From Rallus limicola (Eukaryota > Chordata > Aves > Gruiformes > Rallidae): a stretch of DNA of 64,000 bases. The notes under the pieces were generated by a model, which saw only the letters and a list, made by a program, of their open reading frames with translations, had not been told where the DNA came from and did no database searches. Positions 48,101 through 59,592 of this stretch are shown piece by piece (positions within the stretch are counted from its first letter, which is position 1; each line of letters begins with the position of its first letter). The position numbers and the translations under genes are program-made. The stretch spans positions 23,490,146 through 23,554,145 of the forward strand of contig JAKCOZ010000001.1 of assembly GCA_022605955.1 (NCBI GenBank), written 5' to 3'.

Positions 48101-49462
48101 ATAGGGCTAGACTTTCTAAAATGGATAGTGAGACTTTTTTTTTCCTTTTAAGCTGATTCAGTTTATAAGTTGATGTCTCTTCAGGCAATCAAGTTCCCTA
48201 TCAAAACACCCCTTGTTTAGTTATAATGCAGCATCTTTCCTGAGGATTGAAATGTAAGACTGATTCTCCTGGTCTGTTAGCCACCTTTTTGCTGAAGATG
48301 CTCCATTTTGATTGCTCAGCACCAAAGTTTAAAAACTATGCAAAAAAAATATTCAGTTTGCTGCAAAAATTTTTTCTTTTACTATATGTCACCTTTAGAT
48401 CAGTGTTGAGGTAAAAGCCAGCATGAAAAGTAAACAAGATGGAGGTGAACACCTGACACTTTATATCCGAGATTCTTACCATCAAACAGCACTACTAACC
48501 TTTATGATGAGGCAGATTCCCCATCTTTACATGGGCTGTATTTACCAGGTTTCTCATGAAAATCTACACTTTTTGTCTCAAATTAGATTTTCCTGTGCAT
48601 AATTTAAGGGAAAATTCAGTCCTGATGATTATGGCAGTACCAAATGTTTGTGTCCTCATCTTATAAAAGACTTCAAAGGGAGTGAGTGTTCCTTGTAGCG
48701 GCTTGGTGCAGCTTTTTAGCCCACCTAGTTAGACTGTATTCAGGCACCTTTGCCCCATTCTACCAGAGGAAATTTTGGTTGTGAGAGTCAGGCAGCTATT
48801 TGATGTAGAGTCCTTTTTCAGTGAACATAAAAGAAGTGATTATTCCTGTGCAGTAGTTACAGCAAGTCTGCATAGTAGATGGTTTTGGTTTTGCTGCACT
48901 TATTTTTGCTACCCTTTCACCTCTCTTATACTCACATGAAGATTTAACCATTTATTTCTGGGGATGGGTTTTGCTAGCATCTTGGAGATTCCTCAACCCA
49001 CAAGGCTTAACTTCAATTTATTTGTTTTCATCATCTTCAGTAGTTGCTTCAAGTACTTGCAGGTGCATAAAATACATGAAGAAATATTTAATTGCCCCTT
49101 CCACTCAGTTTATCTTCAAAGAGAAATGTTTAAGCATCATCAGCTTTGGTGAGACTTGAGATTATCTGTAGATCAAAGACCTGCAAGCTCACAGTCATTC
49201 CAACAAAGCGTTAGTAATTTTTTAATTTAATTTCTCAGTTATATAGACAGTTTGGCATATGTATTTTACAATGGTGGTTTTGGGTTTGGTTTTTTTTTTT
49301 TTTTGTGTAACTTTAAAGGCAGATTAAATATTGGGAAGAGGAAAAGGGCTTATAAATGTTCAAATGCAGAGATTTGTAACCTTTGTTCATCATGGATCCC
49401 TAAAACATTTTTATGGGACTGGCAGACCCTTCATAAATGTCAAGGGTATGTACTGCTCTATA
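45117..49462. other. Intronic stretch without recognised elements
   Basis: 4.3 kb between the provirus and the long CR1. I recognise no repeat, exon or RNA gene. Short antisense frames at 45040-45372 run from the host flank into the LTR and have no recognisable product. Confidence 0.5.
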
Positions 49463-50470
49463 TCACAGAATCACAGAATGACAAGGTTGGAAAAGACCTT
49501 TGAGACCATTGAATCCAACTGTACCTGTCCTATGCTAAACCATATCCCTAAGCACCTCATTGACCTGTGTTTTAAACACATTCAGGGCTGGTGGCTCAAC
49601 CATCTCCCTGGGCAGGCTGTTCCAATAACCCTGCCAGATAACCCTTTTGGTGAAAAAGGTTTTCCTAATGTCTAATCTGAACCTGCCCTGGCACAGCTTG
49701 AGTCCACTCCCCCTTGTCCTATCATCTGTAACTTGGGCAAAGAGACCAACACCCATCTCTCTACAACCTCCTTTCAGGTAGTTGTAAGCAGTGATAAGGT
49801 CTCCCCTCAGCCTCCTCTTCTCCAGGCTAAACAACCCCAGTTCCCTCAGCTGCTCCTTGTAAAATTTGCTCTCCAGCCCCTTCACCAGCCTGGTTGCCCT
49901 CCTCTGGACACGCTTCAGGACCTCAATGTCTTCCTTGTAGTGAGGTGCCCAGAACTGAACACAGTACTCGAGCTGCAGCCTCACCAATGCCGAGTACAGG
50001 GGCACAATCACTTCCCTGGGCCTGCTGGACATGCTATTTTTGATACAAGCCAAGATGCCGTTGGCCTTCCTGGCCACCTGGGCACACTGCTGGCTCATAT
50101 TCAGTCGGCAGTCAACTAACACCACTAGGTCCTTCTCTTCCAGGCAGCTTTCTAGCCACTCTTCCCCAAGCCTGTAGCGCTGCACAGGGTTGTTATGTCC
50201 CAAGTGCAGGACTCTGCACTTGACCTTGTTGAACCTCATCCCATTGGTCTCAGCCCATTGATCCAGCCTGTTCAGATCCCTTTGAAGACCCTCCGTACCC
50301 TCAAGCAGATCAACACTTCCTCCCAGCTTAGTGTCGTCCACAATCTTACTGAGGGAACATTTGATCCTTTCATCCAGGTCATTGATAAAGATATTGAACA
50401 GAACTGGCACAGGACTGATCTTAGATGCTTGTTTTTCATAGTCATTTTGGAAGGGAAGTAATCCAGAAAC
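49463..50470 (-). mobile_element. CR1 LINE, ~1 kb with partly open ORF2
   Basis: Antisense CR1 starting at ATCACAGAATCACAGAATGA. A 312-codon open frame (50473-49535) covers the C-terminal part of the CR1 reverse transcriptase and tail: [20 protein letters not shown] (the YADD-type catalytic box, here with V before DD), [74 protein letters not shown] and LREMV-like end. The first 25 codons do not match CR1, suggesting a frame break or 5' junction near 50400-50470. Endonuclease and most of the RT are missing, so it cannot move by itself. Least decayed CR1 of the window. Confidence 0.92.
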
Positions 50471-52308
50471 CAATTCCCTGTGGTGCCCTACACCCCTCTG
50501 AACTACAGACCAAGGCTGAAAATCATGGCTAGAGTAGAAAAAAGTCAGTTCTGTACTCTTCTGGGTAAGTTATGTTGCTGTCAGTTTTTCATATTAGATT
50601 TGATCTTTACTAGAATGTTCAAAGCTGTTACAATCAAATTGTTGCTTACAGAGAAAAGGATGAATTTCTGAATGATAACCTGCATGGACTTCACACTCAC
50701 ATGAGAGCATAGCTTTCTGAGTGATTGAAATAGAAGCTATTATTGATTCCTATAAAGCTTAGTAGGAAATTAAGAACAAGAACTTGTTTTCCTATAATTT
50801 CTGCAGTGCAGATCTTTAGCAGCTCAGAAGACTCCAGCTGTGTAAAAGCACTCTTCTAGTCAGGGTCAGCTTTTAACTTCTCAATGTGTAAAAAAGTAAT
50901 TACTTTAAATTTCTGCTCTATGAATTTAACAAAGTCTACAACAGCAATAAAGAGCTGGGAAATGTTCTGGAAGCTAATGATAGGCCAAGTTAAGTTTAAT
51001 AACTCTCAAGAAATTTGATGATGTCACCTTCTGCTGCAGTTTCTTCATTATCAGCTCAGCAAGGTTTGTGCAAGGCAGTATTTCATGAGGTGCTCTTTAA
51101 GAGGTCCCCTGAGCAAATCTAGCCAAGAGATGGTGCTGGACACCAAGGCTCAAATTCTGGGGGCCCCACACCAGAACTCGAATGTCTAATATTTTTGATT
51201 AGCTACCAGTAAGAAACATCTAGCACTGAAATGTGGATGACACATCACTTCCAAGTGCTGAATCAGTGTGTTAGCCGTGTCTTAGAAAGGGCTGGACAGT
51301 TGCAGGCATTGCCAGATAAATTATGTTTCTACGATGTCCTGATCATTTCAGATCACCATCTGCCTTATTGTGTCTTTTGACACAGCTAAAGACTTTATGA
51401 GCCCTCATTCTGTTGGAGATGTGGTAGTTGAATTCTGCTGTGATTTCCCATGTGCTTAAATGTTGTCGCACACTGATCAGATGCTTTGTTTGCCTGTTAT
51501 TTTTGAACCCATGGTAAGATGTAATAATGCAAATGATACCTTGCTCTCACACTACAGAAAGGGTCAGATCAGGTGTGCAGTCTGGCCAGTAAAATTTGGA
51601 AGATATTTATGGTTTATGAATAACTTTTGCTGATGTAAAAAGACACATTACTTCTGTACCACTGACAGTGGCAGACTACAACTGTACAGTCCTTTGCCAT
51701 TCTGTCCAGTGAAAGCCAACTCCTTTCACTGGTTCACTAGTGATTATTTAATGAATTTACTAAATATCTTCAATGTAAATTTACTCTAAACAAACAATCT
51801 TCTGATCCTGATGTGCTACCTACAAGGGTTTATAAGAATTTCTTTCTCCATATTCTTTCTGAAAGTGTTTTAGCAGCAAGATTCTGGCATGATAGTAGCT
51901 TGGTGCTGAGCTCTGCTTATGTTCTAGATGAAAAGCTGATTAGCAGCTTTGTGGACAGGAGAGAATTTTCCTGCAGGGCAGACTGAAAGAGGAGGCTGTT
52001 ACTTGAGGTTTTCTTTACTCGTGATGCTTCTGAGAATTTTCATTTCTTTTGATGTAAGCAAGATGGTAGCAATGACTTCTATCCCTCTCCTGCTATTTTC
52101 TTTTGATGTGTTGCAGTCATGGTTCTGTCTTTGTTAGCCCTTACATTTATGAGACGTTCTCATGTTGCATCTGGATGGTTATACAAAGTGCTCCCAAAAT
52201 TTCTGAGACCATGAGCATTGCCTGGTCCCTGAAATCCTTAAAAGGAGGACCTCCCCATTTTGTTCTTTGGTTGTCCTTCTCTCAGGTGATCAGACATGTC
52301 TCCAGGCA

Positions 52309-52500
52309 TAGCACCATAGAATCTTTAGGGTTGGAAAAGACCTCTATGATAATCAAGTCCAAACATCAATCTGCCACTATATCTACTAAACCATATCCCA
52401 AAATGCCACATCTCCACATTTTTCTGAACAGCTCCAGGGATGGTGACCACTATCTCTCTGGGCAGCCTGTTCCAAGTGGAACAGGCATCACACTATCCTG
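52309..52500 (-). mobile_element. CR1 LINE 3' fragment
   Basis: Opens CACCATAGAATCTTTAGGGT and matches the copy at 6550 (TTGGAAAAGACCTCTATGAT, GGGCAGCCTGTTCCAAGTGG), so probably the same subfamily. 5'-truncated at about 190 bp. Confidence 0.9.
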
Positions 52501-53172
52501 AAGGATCCCCTCTCTGGTTTAGTTTGGGTTTTAATTTAGGTACTGCAATTTGGACATCATTCTCCCTGGAACTTCTCTAGTCTGTGGAGGCAGATGTGCA
52601 GCAGGAAAAATTGCAGAGATGCTAGGCTTCTTTCTGTGGAGGATTATTTCCCCTTCTGACCATCCAGACAGCCCTGTAAGGCTTCCTAGGCATCTTGCAG
52701 CCTCTGAAGTTAACAGGCAGAAATACCTTACTCTTTTGTTATATGTTTCCCAGTATTTAATGATTGGTTTTACAGTGTTGTTTTAATGCTGTGAACTTTG
52801 TATGCAGAACCAGAGAGCAATTGTGATTTAGCAGGTTAATTTTACAGCTGAGAAACAAAAATATTTAATGTAACTCAGTGACATGAACATATATTTTTAG
52901 AATATGAAATAAAAATAGATGTTTCCGATAGAAAGAGTGGGTGCCAACATGAGTTATGCAGTATACACAGATACACAATAACATGAGTGACACACACCAC
53001 AGGAGCGGTACTGTTTTTGGCATCTGTGGGTGTACACGTAGGTATTTTTTCTGTTTCTTAAGCTGCACTAACTTGCAGCATTATCAGAATTCAATTAGCA
53101 GTGATTTTAATGTGGCTTTTTTTCTGTAGGTGCATTATCTACTTGTTGCTGTTCAATATTTAGACGTCAGTT

Positions 53173-53262
53173 GTGGGGGTTTTTTGGGTGGGGTGAGGTT
53201 TGTTGTTTGGGTTTTGGGTTGTTGGTAGGTGGTTTGGGTTTTTTGTTGCTTATTTGTTTTTT
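53173..53262 (+). repeat. G/T-rich low-complexity tract, G-quadruplex candidate
   Basis: Strand-asymmetric G/T stretch with repeated GGG/GGGG tracts (TGTGGGGGTTTTTTGGGTGG, then GGGTTTTGGGTTG), on the DGKI sense strand. At least four G3 runs lie within about 50 nt. Confidence 0.7.
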
Positions 53263-54617
53263 GTTTTTTAAATTAGTTTCTTTTGTAAGTTGGCCCACAG
53301 GCATGGTTGGATCCTTGTCTCAAAATTCACCCAGTGGAAACCAAAAGTTGCTAGTCTTTAGCAGCTATTACATCTATAGTCTGCATTTCTGGCTGTCCAT
53401 ATCCTAGCAGGTAATTGCTTCTTTCAAGATCCATCACCCTGGATAGTGATTGACACATTTGCTGGCAGTTACGACAGAGAGGTCAGTGGTGGAGCAGGGG
53501 CTGTCCACAGGGGCTTACTGGTAGAGAGGCTTGAGCTTTGCTGAGAAGGCAACCTGGGAAGTCTACCACTGTGGCAGACTGAGTGCTTCCTCATCATATG
53601 GACAGAGCATTTCAGTCTCCAGTCTTGTCAAGCTGTCACCCTTCATCAGCAACGAGTCTGCTTGCTAAATAAATAGAAAAGGTAATAAACCATTTTTATT
53701 AGTCCTGACAAATGGTTGTCTTAAGAGAAATTAAGTAAATAATGACTTGATTTAAATATTTATCATGCAATTTCAATGCATCTTTAAGACCTGGAGATAT
53801 TTTACGATATGATAAAACAATTGCATAATTCATATTACACATTACACCAATGGCAGTGTTGCTCAGTAGAAATAAAACCATTCTCACTTTAATGTTTTTA
53901 ATTTTAAGCTAGCCTGCCATTACATGTTAACAGCATTTTTGTCCAATTTCTCAGTCTGCTCTCTCTCTTGTTACTCCCATCTGCTTGCATGTTTCATCAT
54001 CTCTTTAGCAACCAGGTGATTTTTGCTGTCTTCACCCTCTTCTTCAATATGCCCAGCAGTCCCATTTGGGTTTATGGGGTTAGTGTGCTAAGCAATATTA
54101 ATATATTTATGAAAACATGTTCACTGTTTTAAAGAACCTCTCTCCATTTCTAGTTGAATAGTTTCTAAGTCTTCCAGCATCCTGGCTTACAGCACTGAGT
54201 TATTTTACTGTAGTCTAATCTACTTGTTACACCAGCTGGTTTTGTTGATCTGTAATGTATTCATTTATGCAATAGGTTCTACTCTAGCGAAGCACTTTAA
54301 AATTAAGTGTGCAGGTAGACTTGGTGAAAAGAATGTGATTAGCAAAAAGCTAAGCACCTGCCTAAATGCTTTACTGGATTGGAGGCTTAGGAAAGAGAGG
54401 AAAAGATCAGTCTAATTATGTTGAATGTGTTTTGGAGCTGCTTTATCCTAATAGCCTTATCACCAGACCAGCCTCTTGTTACAGATACTCAATGCAGAAG
54501 ATTTCTCATGGCTTGCAGGCTTTACTTTTCACTTCATAGTTGTCTAAATCTCTCTCCTGGCTTTTCTGAACTATAACTAGGAGAGGAATCAAACAAAATT
54601 CAACAAAGTGTAGGGTC

Positions 54618-55352
54618 TGTCACAGATGGAGAGATAAGGGAGTGTTGCTCAGTAGAAATAAGGGGAGAGATAAGGGGGATGCACTTCACTCTTAAGAGAG
54701 GCAACAATATGTTTATTGGTATAAAACAAAGGGTATAATGGTGTTTGATTAAAATGTGACAATGATTAAGGCTGGATGGTAAGATAATCTTGATTATTTA
54801 GTGCATAGAGAAATGAGTCAGATGAAACTGTCAAGGAGATCCTTCCTTTGAGTCACAAGGTTCAGAAAGGACCCCCTTGCTTTCTAAACTCCTTCTCAGA
54901 GAGGAGCCTAGGTGCGACTGGATCTAGTCTTAATCCCAGACTTGGTAACAGTTTATGTCTAAAGGATTATATATGCACAATCAATCCTCTATACTTCTTA
55001 GCTAAGACCACAAACTTTAGTGCACTTATTCCCAATTCATTTACTGAGGATCTGTTGCTGATCTGTTGCCACAAGGATTCTCTTGACCTTGAGGAGTAAC
55101 CTCGAGAGGTGTCCCTTCTAAGGGAAGATTCTGATGTACAGCCCACTGTAATTTCAGGAGAGCGGAAAGGGTTCTTGGGCTGCTCAGTATTTATGGAGTA
55201 AGATGACTGGCTCATAGTCATATTTATAAACAACCTGCAGATGCCAGTGGACACTGACCAGTGCTCTATCCAGGTGGGCACATTAGCACAATAGCCCTTG
55301 GCTATTGATTTGTTATCTGTCTTCCCGAAATCACTGTCAGGCAGATGCAGAC
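54618..55352 (-). mobile_element. Possible solo LTR (unclassified)
   Basis: 735-bp segment bounded by TGTCACAG and GATGCAGACA. On the minus strand it has a TATA-like TTTATAAATA near 55228 and an AATAAA near 54716, in the order expected of an LTR. No matching 5-bp flanks are visible and I do not recognise the family, so this is a suggestion only. Confidence 0.3.
54628..54676. repeat. 13-bp direct repeats enclosing a copied 21-mer
   Basis: GGAGAGATAAGGG occurs at 54628-54640 and 54664-54676. Between them, 54641-54661 (AGTGTTGCTCAGTAGAAATA plus A) is identical to 53855-53875. Confidence 0.85.
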
Positions 55353-55439
55353 ATCACAACCATCACCAATTGTTATTGATTAATCCAGATTTATGGGAAA
55401 AAATCAAGCAAAGGTGGGGGCAGCAGGGGAAGCATACTG

Positions 55440-55912
55440 TCACAGGGTCCTGCACCTAAGGAAGAATAACCCCAACACCAGTACAGGTTAGTGGTTGACC
55501 AGCTAGGAAGCAGCTCTGCAGAGAAGGACTTGGGAGCAATAATGAGCCAGCAATGTGCCCTGAGAGGGGATCTCATCAATACTTACAAATATCTAAAAAG
55601 TGTGTGTCAAGAGGGTGGGGCCAGACTCTTTTCAGTGGTGCCCAGTGACAGGACAAGGGGAAACAGGCACAAACTGGAACATGGGAAGTTCTGTCCGAAC
55701 GTGAGAAAAAACGTCTTCTCTCTGAGAGTGACAGAGCCCTGGGACAGGCTGCCCAGAGAGGTTGTGTAGTCTCCTTCTCTGGAGAGATTCAAAACCTGCC
55801 TGAATTGAATCCTGTGCAACCTGCTGTAGGTGAACCTGCTTTGGCAGGGAGATTGGACTAGATGATCTCCAGAGGTGCCTTCTCACACCTACCATCCTGT
55901 GATTCTATGATA
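55440..55912 (+). mobile_element. CR1 LINE 3' fragment with internal deletion
   Basis: Sense CR1. It begins in the segment for VLHLRKNNPNT (GGGTCCTGCACCTAAGGAAG), continues to LEEKDLGA-like text at about 55530, then jumps directly to RGDLINTYKYLKS near 55565, so the intervening 100-odd codons are gone. After that it is continuous through SVVPSDRTRGN, RLPREVV and the terminal TGTGATTCTATGATA. The frame 55491-55769 spans the deletion junction. Confidence 0.88.
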
Positions 55913-57739
55913 GTTTTAAGCATGATTTGCATAAGAAACTGTCTCTCTGCCTCTTAGGAAGTAGGTTCAGGGAAACTAAGTCTCAAAATATGGATGTAGA
56001 AGGCAACAAAAAAATGATGTTACCAGTTCATTTCATATTTGTGTGAGTGAGTAGAACAAAATATTTATGCAAGTCCAGATTGAAGTAGCACACAGAATAA
56101 ATGTGGCAGTGAAACCAGATTGGCAAAAAAAAAAAAAAAAGAGGAAAAAAATAGAATGAATGACACTAGGATTAAATTCTGTTCTGCTATTAATTTGGTC
56201 TGAGGCAATGTTAGAACTATTGGGGGAAAAAAAAAGGATGTAAACTGCTGAAAAGGAAATCTGAAGAAAAGATCTATTTTTCCAGGTCGAGCTCTTACCT
56301 GCTGGTGTTTGTCTTTTTCCATTCCTTAAATCTGCGTACCCTCACCCCCACATATGCCAAGGGGATTTACACGACTTAGTTTAACTTGTGGTCACTGTAA
56401 AACTGCCCTATATCTGATGTTACCAGGATTGCTGCTGCTGCTGCTTTCCCAAGTCAGAGCTTAGGCAGACTGGGTTTTTACTTTTCCCATTGCTGCGTGG
56501 CCAGTGCATGAAGCTTTGCTGAGACCAGAAAGCCATCCACAACCCCAGGTGTTTTCAAAGAAAGGGACATTTGTTGAGTTGTCTTTGCATACCGTTCCTC
56601 TTAGCAGCGTTTATTTTGGATGTGTTGTCATTTCTGAAGCTGTAACAAGCTCCTCGTGGAATTCACACTGTGCAGTTTCCTGTGTGTTATTTTTCAGAGG
56701 CAAGGCTATACTGTGGGGGTTTTTTTCCCCTCTTGTTCTTCCCTGTGTGAGCTTTTGGCATCTTTATCAAAGATGGCACTTGAGCAAATGCTTAACTTGA
56801 TTGCACTGCCTCGACTTGAGGATAGAAACGGGCTTAGGCACTCTTGAAAAAGTATGAACTGAGGCAGATGTTCAATGCTTTCTAAGATGCAAACCAAGTA
56901 AGTGCTTTCTCAGAAAGTTTATTCATAATTGTTTTTTACTATATATCATGATAAGGAGAAGGAAGGAAAAAAGGAGGAAATAGCTACATAGCAGTAGATT
57001 TATAACAACTTCTCATGTTTGTGGTTACTTGCCAGCATGGTGTTTTTAGCTGAATGCAGCCCATACCTAGGGCAATACAGAGTCCCAGGCTTTTGCCTTC
57101 CTCCTTCTTTTAAATGGGTGTGGGGCAGACAGCAGCAGGTAGTGAGCAGCTCCCAGCTCTGTACACAACCGTGCCCTGCCTTGCTGTGAGTCTTTGCTCA
57201 TGTTCTCTGTGTCTCTTTTTCTCTGTACCTGTTAAAATTACAAAGGCTGAAAAGGTTTGGACTGGCTCCTGCTCTGTGTTTAACCCTGCCTGACAAAACT
57301 GGGAACTTGCTGCCTACCAGTATATCAAAATGTTTTGTAGTAAATAATAATTATTAAGAAATTTCCATTTTGCCACCTAATCATCTGCAACTTGAGACTC
57401 TCAATGTATTTGAAATTTACTGATCTCTTCACCTCAGTGTAATGTCTGAGAGGTCTGAGGATGCTTTCAGGTTCTGTGTTTGACATTGATGCCTTCAGGG
57501 ACCGCTCATGTGACAGAGATTTAGACCCATCCTGTGGACAGTGTTGAAAGGTCCCTGAAGTGTCTCAAGACAAAAGTTCAAATAGAAGCATGCAGTTCCA
57601 GAGCAGCATTGGAAAAGCTGTCATGATGTCCCTACAGCATTCGTGCAACATGGGCAGTCTTCCATCTGCCTGCCAGTGCAGGATTTGCCTTGGTTTTTAT
57701 AGTATATGAGAATGAAAGTGGGCCAGGTTAGATGTGGCT

Positions 57740-57838
57740 TTGGGCAGCCTGGTCTAGTCAAGGAAGCCCATGGCAGGGATTTGGAACTAGATTTTTGAGG
57801 TCACTTCCAACCCAAAGTATTTTATGATTCTGTGATTG
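57740..57838 (+). mobile_element. CR1 LINE 3' end fragment
   Basis: Sense CR1 terminus: GTGGCTTTGGGCAGCCTGGT, TTGGAACTAGATTTTTGAGG and the final TTATGATTCTGTGATTG. It ends 100 bp upstream of the exon at 57938. Confidence 0.9.
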
Positions 57839-57937
57839 AGTGTAAGTCTTAACTTGCACTTACTGTAAGCTATGTTCTCAGCTGTGAGGCTACATGCATA
57901 ATGCTTTCTACCTAACATTAGTTTTCTTTTTTTGCAG

Positions 57938-57975
57938 CACTTTTACAGGCAGTCATAGCTGGTGATCTGCTGAAG
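57938..57975 (+). CDS. DGKI: DGKI exon 8 of window (start of ankyrin region)
   Basis: 38-nt exon, acceptor CTTTTTTTGCAG and donor GTAAGT. It completes an alanine codon begun by the microexon and encodes LLQAVIAGDLLK, the first helix of the ankyrin-repeat region (iota: ILQAVIAGDLMK by recall). It ends in phase 0. Without the 26-nt microexon this exon is read in another frame with an internal TGA (at 57963-57965 in the shifted frame). Confidence 0.92.
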
Positions 57976-59471
57976 GTAAGTACAGAGCACTGAGTGTCCA
58001 CTTTTTCACAGCTTTTCTGCCGTCTGATATACTGTAAATTTTATCACACCTCTGCTCAAAACATAAATAGACTGCTGTAGGGACTGCTGGCAAGTGCCAC
58101 TTTGCAGCCTTTCCAGGAAACTCTGAATATTAGGAGAACACCTCAGTCAGGTGAGATATGAAATTCAAGTGAATAGAATCTGGTGTTAAGACAGCACCTT
58201 TCAGCCCAGGATTCATAGCGCACTGCAGAGAGCAACGTGTCAGTTACTAATAGGGAAATTACTACACTGGCAAATGTAATGCTGAACATCAGGGTAGTTC
58301 TGACACAGCCTTACACAGTAAAGGATATTTTATGGCAGTGAGGTTGGTGGCCAAGGCCCTAGAGTTGCTAGACTTCTTAACTTCTACCTAGACAAGCACC
58401 AAACCAGGTAGAACAGACCTCAGATTATTGTTTTATCATCTGATGGATGTCTCGAAACATGTAGGGTCTTGGTATTGTTCCTTACTGGGAGGAAAAGGCC
58501 CCCATGCAAAAATGTTTCGTGCTCAAAGTCTGAAGCTCCATGTCTGACAGTTATTCAGACTGTGTTTTTCAGTAGCCAAGTCAGGATTTGAAAATACACC
58601 CTCGAATTTGGATGACGACTGTGATTAATGATTGCAATTTTATCTGCAAGAAGCCAGCTTAGAGCCATTTGTAAAAATGACAGTACTGTTAGGCAAACTC
58701 TTTGCCTGCAGGTGCCCCTTCTATACCTCCATGCCTGCGCCTGTGGCTGCAGCATCTAGGGAGCATTCTTCAAGCAGCAGTCTTAAAAATCTTGCCTTCT
58801 TTCTGCTTCTTGAAAACTTTTTGCCTGAGTTTGCTTTGACAGAGAAACTTCTTGCCCTTCTTCAGATGTACTGCAGCATTAATTATGCTCTACTCTTACA
58901 ATCCTCTCCTACTTTTCTGCAGTGGTTTGTACTGCACCCTGTCCCCCATGAGTTTTCTGCATGTTCTTTACCCCATACAGTGCTTTCCCCTCCACCATCC
59001 CGGGTAGGGGGCAGAGAGTGAGAAAGGAGTTCTGGGGAAGCTGAAACCCCCTCCCTGGGGATTTTTGTGTTGGGGTTATGGGTTTAATAAGAACACGTTT
59101 GTCTCATGTGCTGAGGAAAAATTTGATTTTTTCCATAGAGAAAGGAGAATTTTACATCAAATACATATATTTTAAAATCTATAATTTTCACCAGAAGTGG
59201 TTTGCAAGCATTGCTAAGGAGCAGAAATTTATTGCCACTAGAGTAGCAATGTCGTGTTGTTTAGAAAATACAAGCTGCTCTTTTTTAACCATGTAATTGT
59301 CAATACTTCTAGTTTCAGGTATTTTTTCACTGGCACCTAAAAGATGGCTTTAAATTAATATTTAATTTTATTTCATTTTTGTACTGACCTATGAAAATTA
59401 GTAAATAATTTGCTTGCATATTTGTTTTTCTGCTCCCTCCATCTTATCCTTCTGTGTGCTTTTTTTCCCAG
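57976..59471 (+). other. DGKI intron, 1.5 kb
   Basis: No repeat family recognised. The 129-codon + strand frame at 58632-59021 has no recognisable product and no splice logic with the DGKI exons. Confidence 0.6.
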
Positions 59472-59592
59472 TTCATAGAATGCTGTAAAAAAGGAGCCAA
59501 TTTGTTAATGCAAGGACCTGATCACTGCTCCTTGTTGCACCATGCTGCCAAGACCGGGCATGGCGAGATTGTGAAATACATCCTGGAGCATG
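59472..59592 (+). CDS. DGKI: DGKI exon 9 of window (ankyrin repeat 1)
   Basis: 121-nt exon, acceptor TTTTTTCCCAG and donor GTAAGT. It encodes FIECCKKGANLLMQGPDHCS, then LLHHAAKTGHGEIVKYILEH and one base of a split glycine codon. This is an ankyrin repeat in the usual layout (LLHHAAKTGH.EIVKYILEHG). DGK iota ankyrin repeats are a protein-interaction platform ahead of a C-terminal PDZ ligand. The following exon should begin with two bases completing glycine and encode the next repeat; I do not find it before 64000. Confidence 0.95.

Larger units (their letters stand above)
32802..57937 (+). other. DGKI intron, 25.1 kb, carrying the provirus
   Basis: Contains a solo LTR (33261-33702), an exact 58-bp tandem duplication (34086-34201), a complete antisense provirus (38163-45111), CR1 copies (49463-50470, 52309-52500, 55440-55912, 57740-57838), a G/T-rich tract (53173-53262) and a possible LTR (54618-55352). 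The stretch 45117-49462 shows no repeat I recognise. Several pyrimidine-rich open frames at 35.4-36.1 kb have no recognisable product. Confidence 0.6.
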
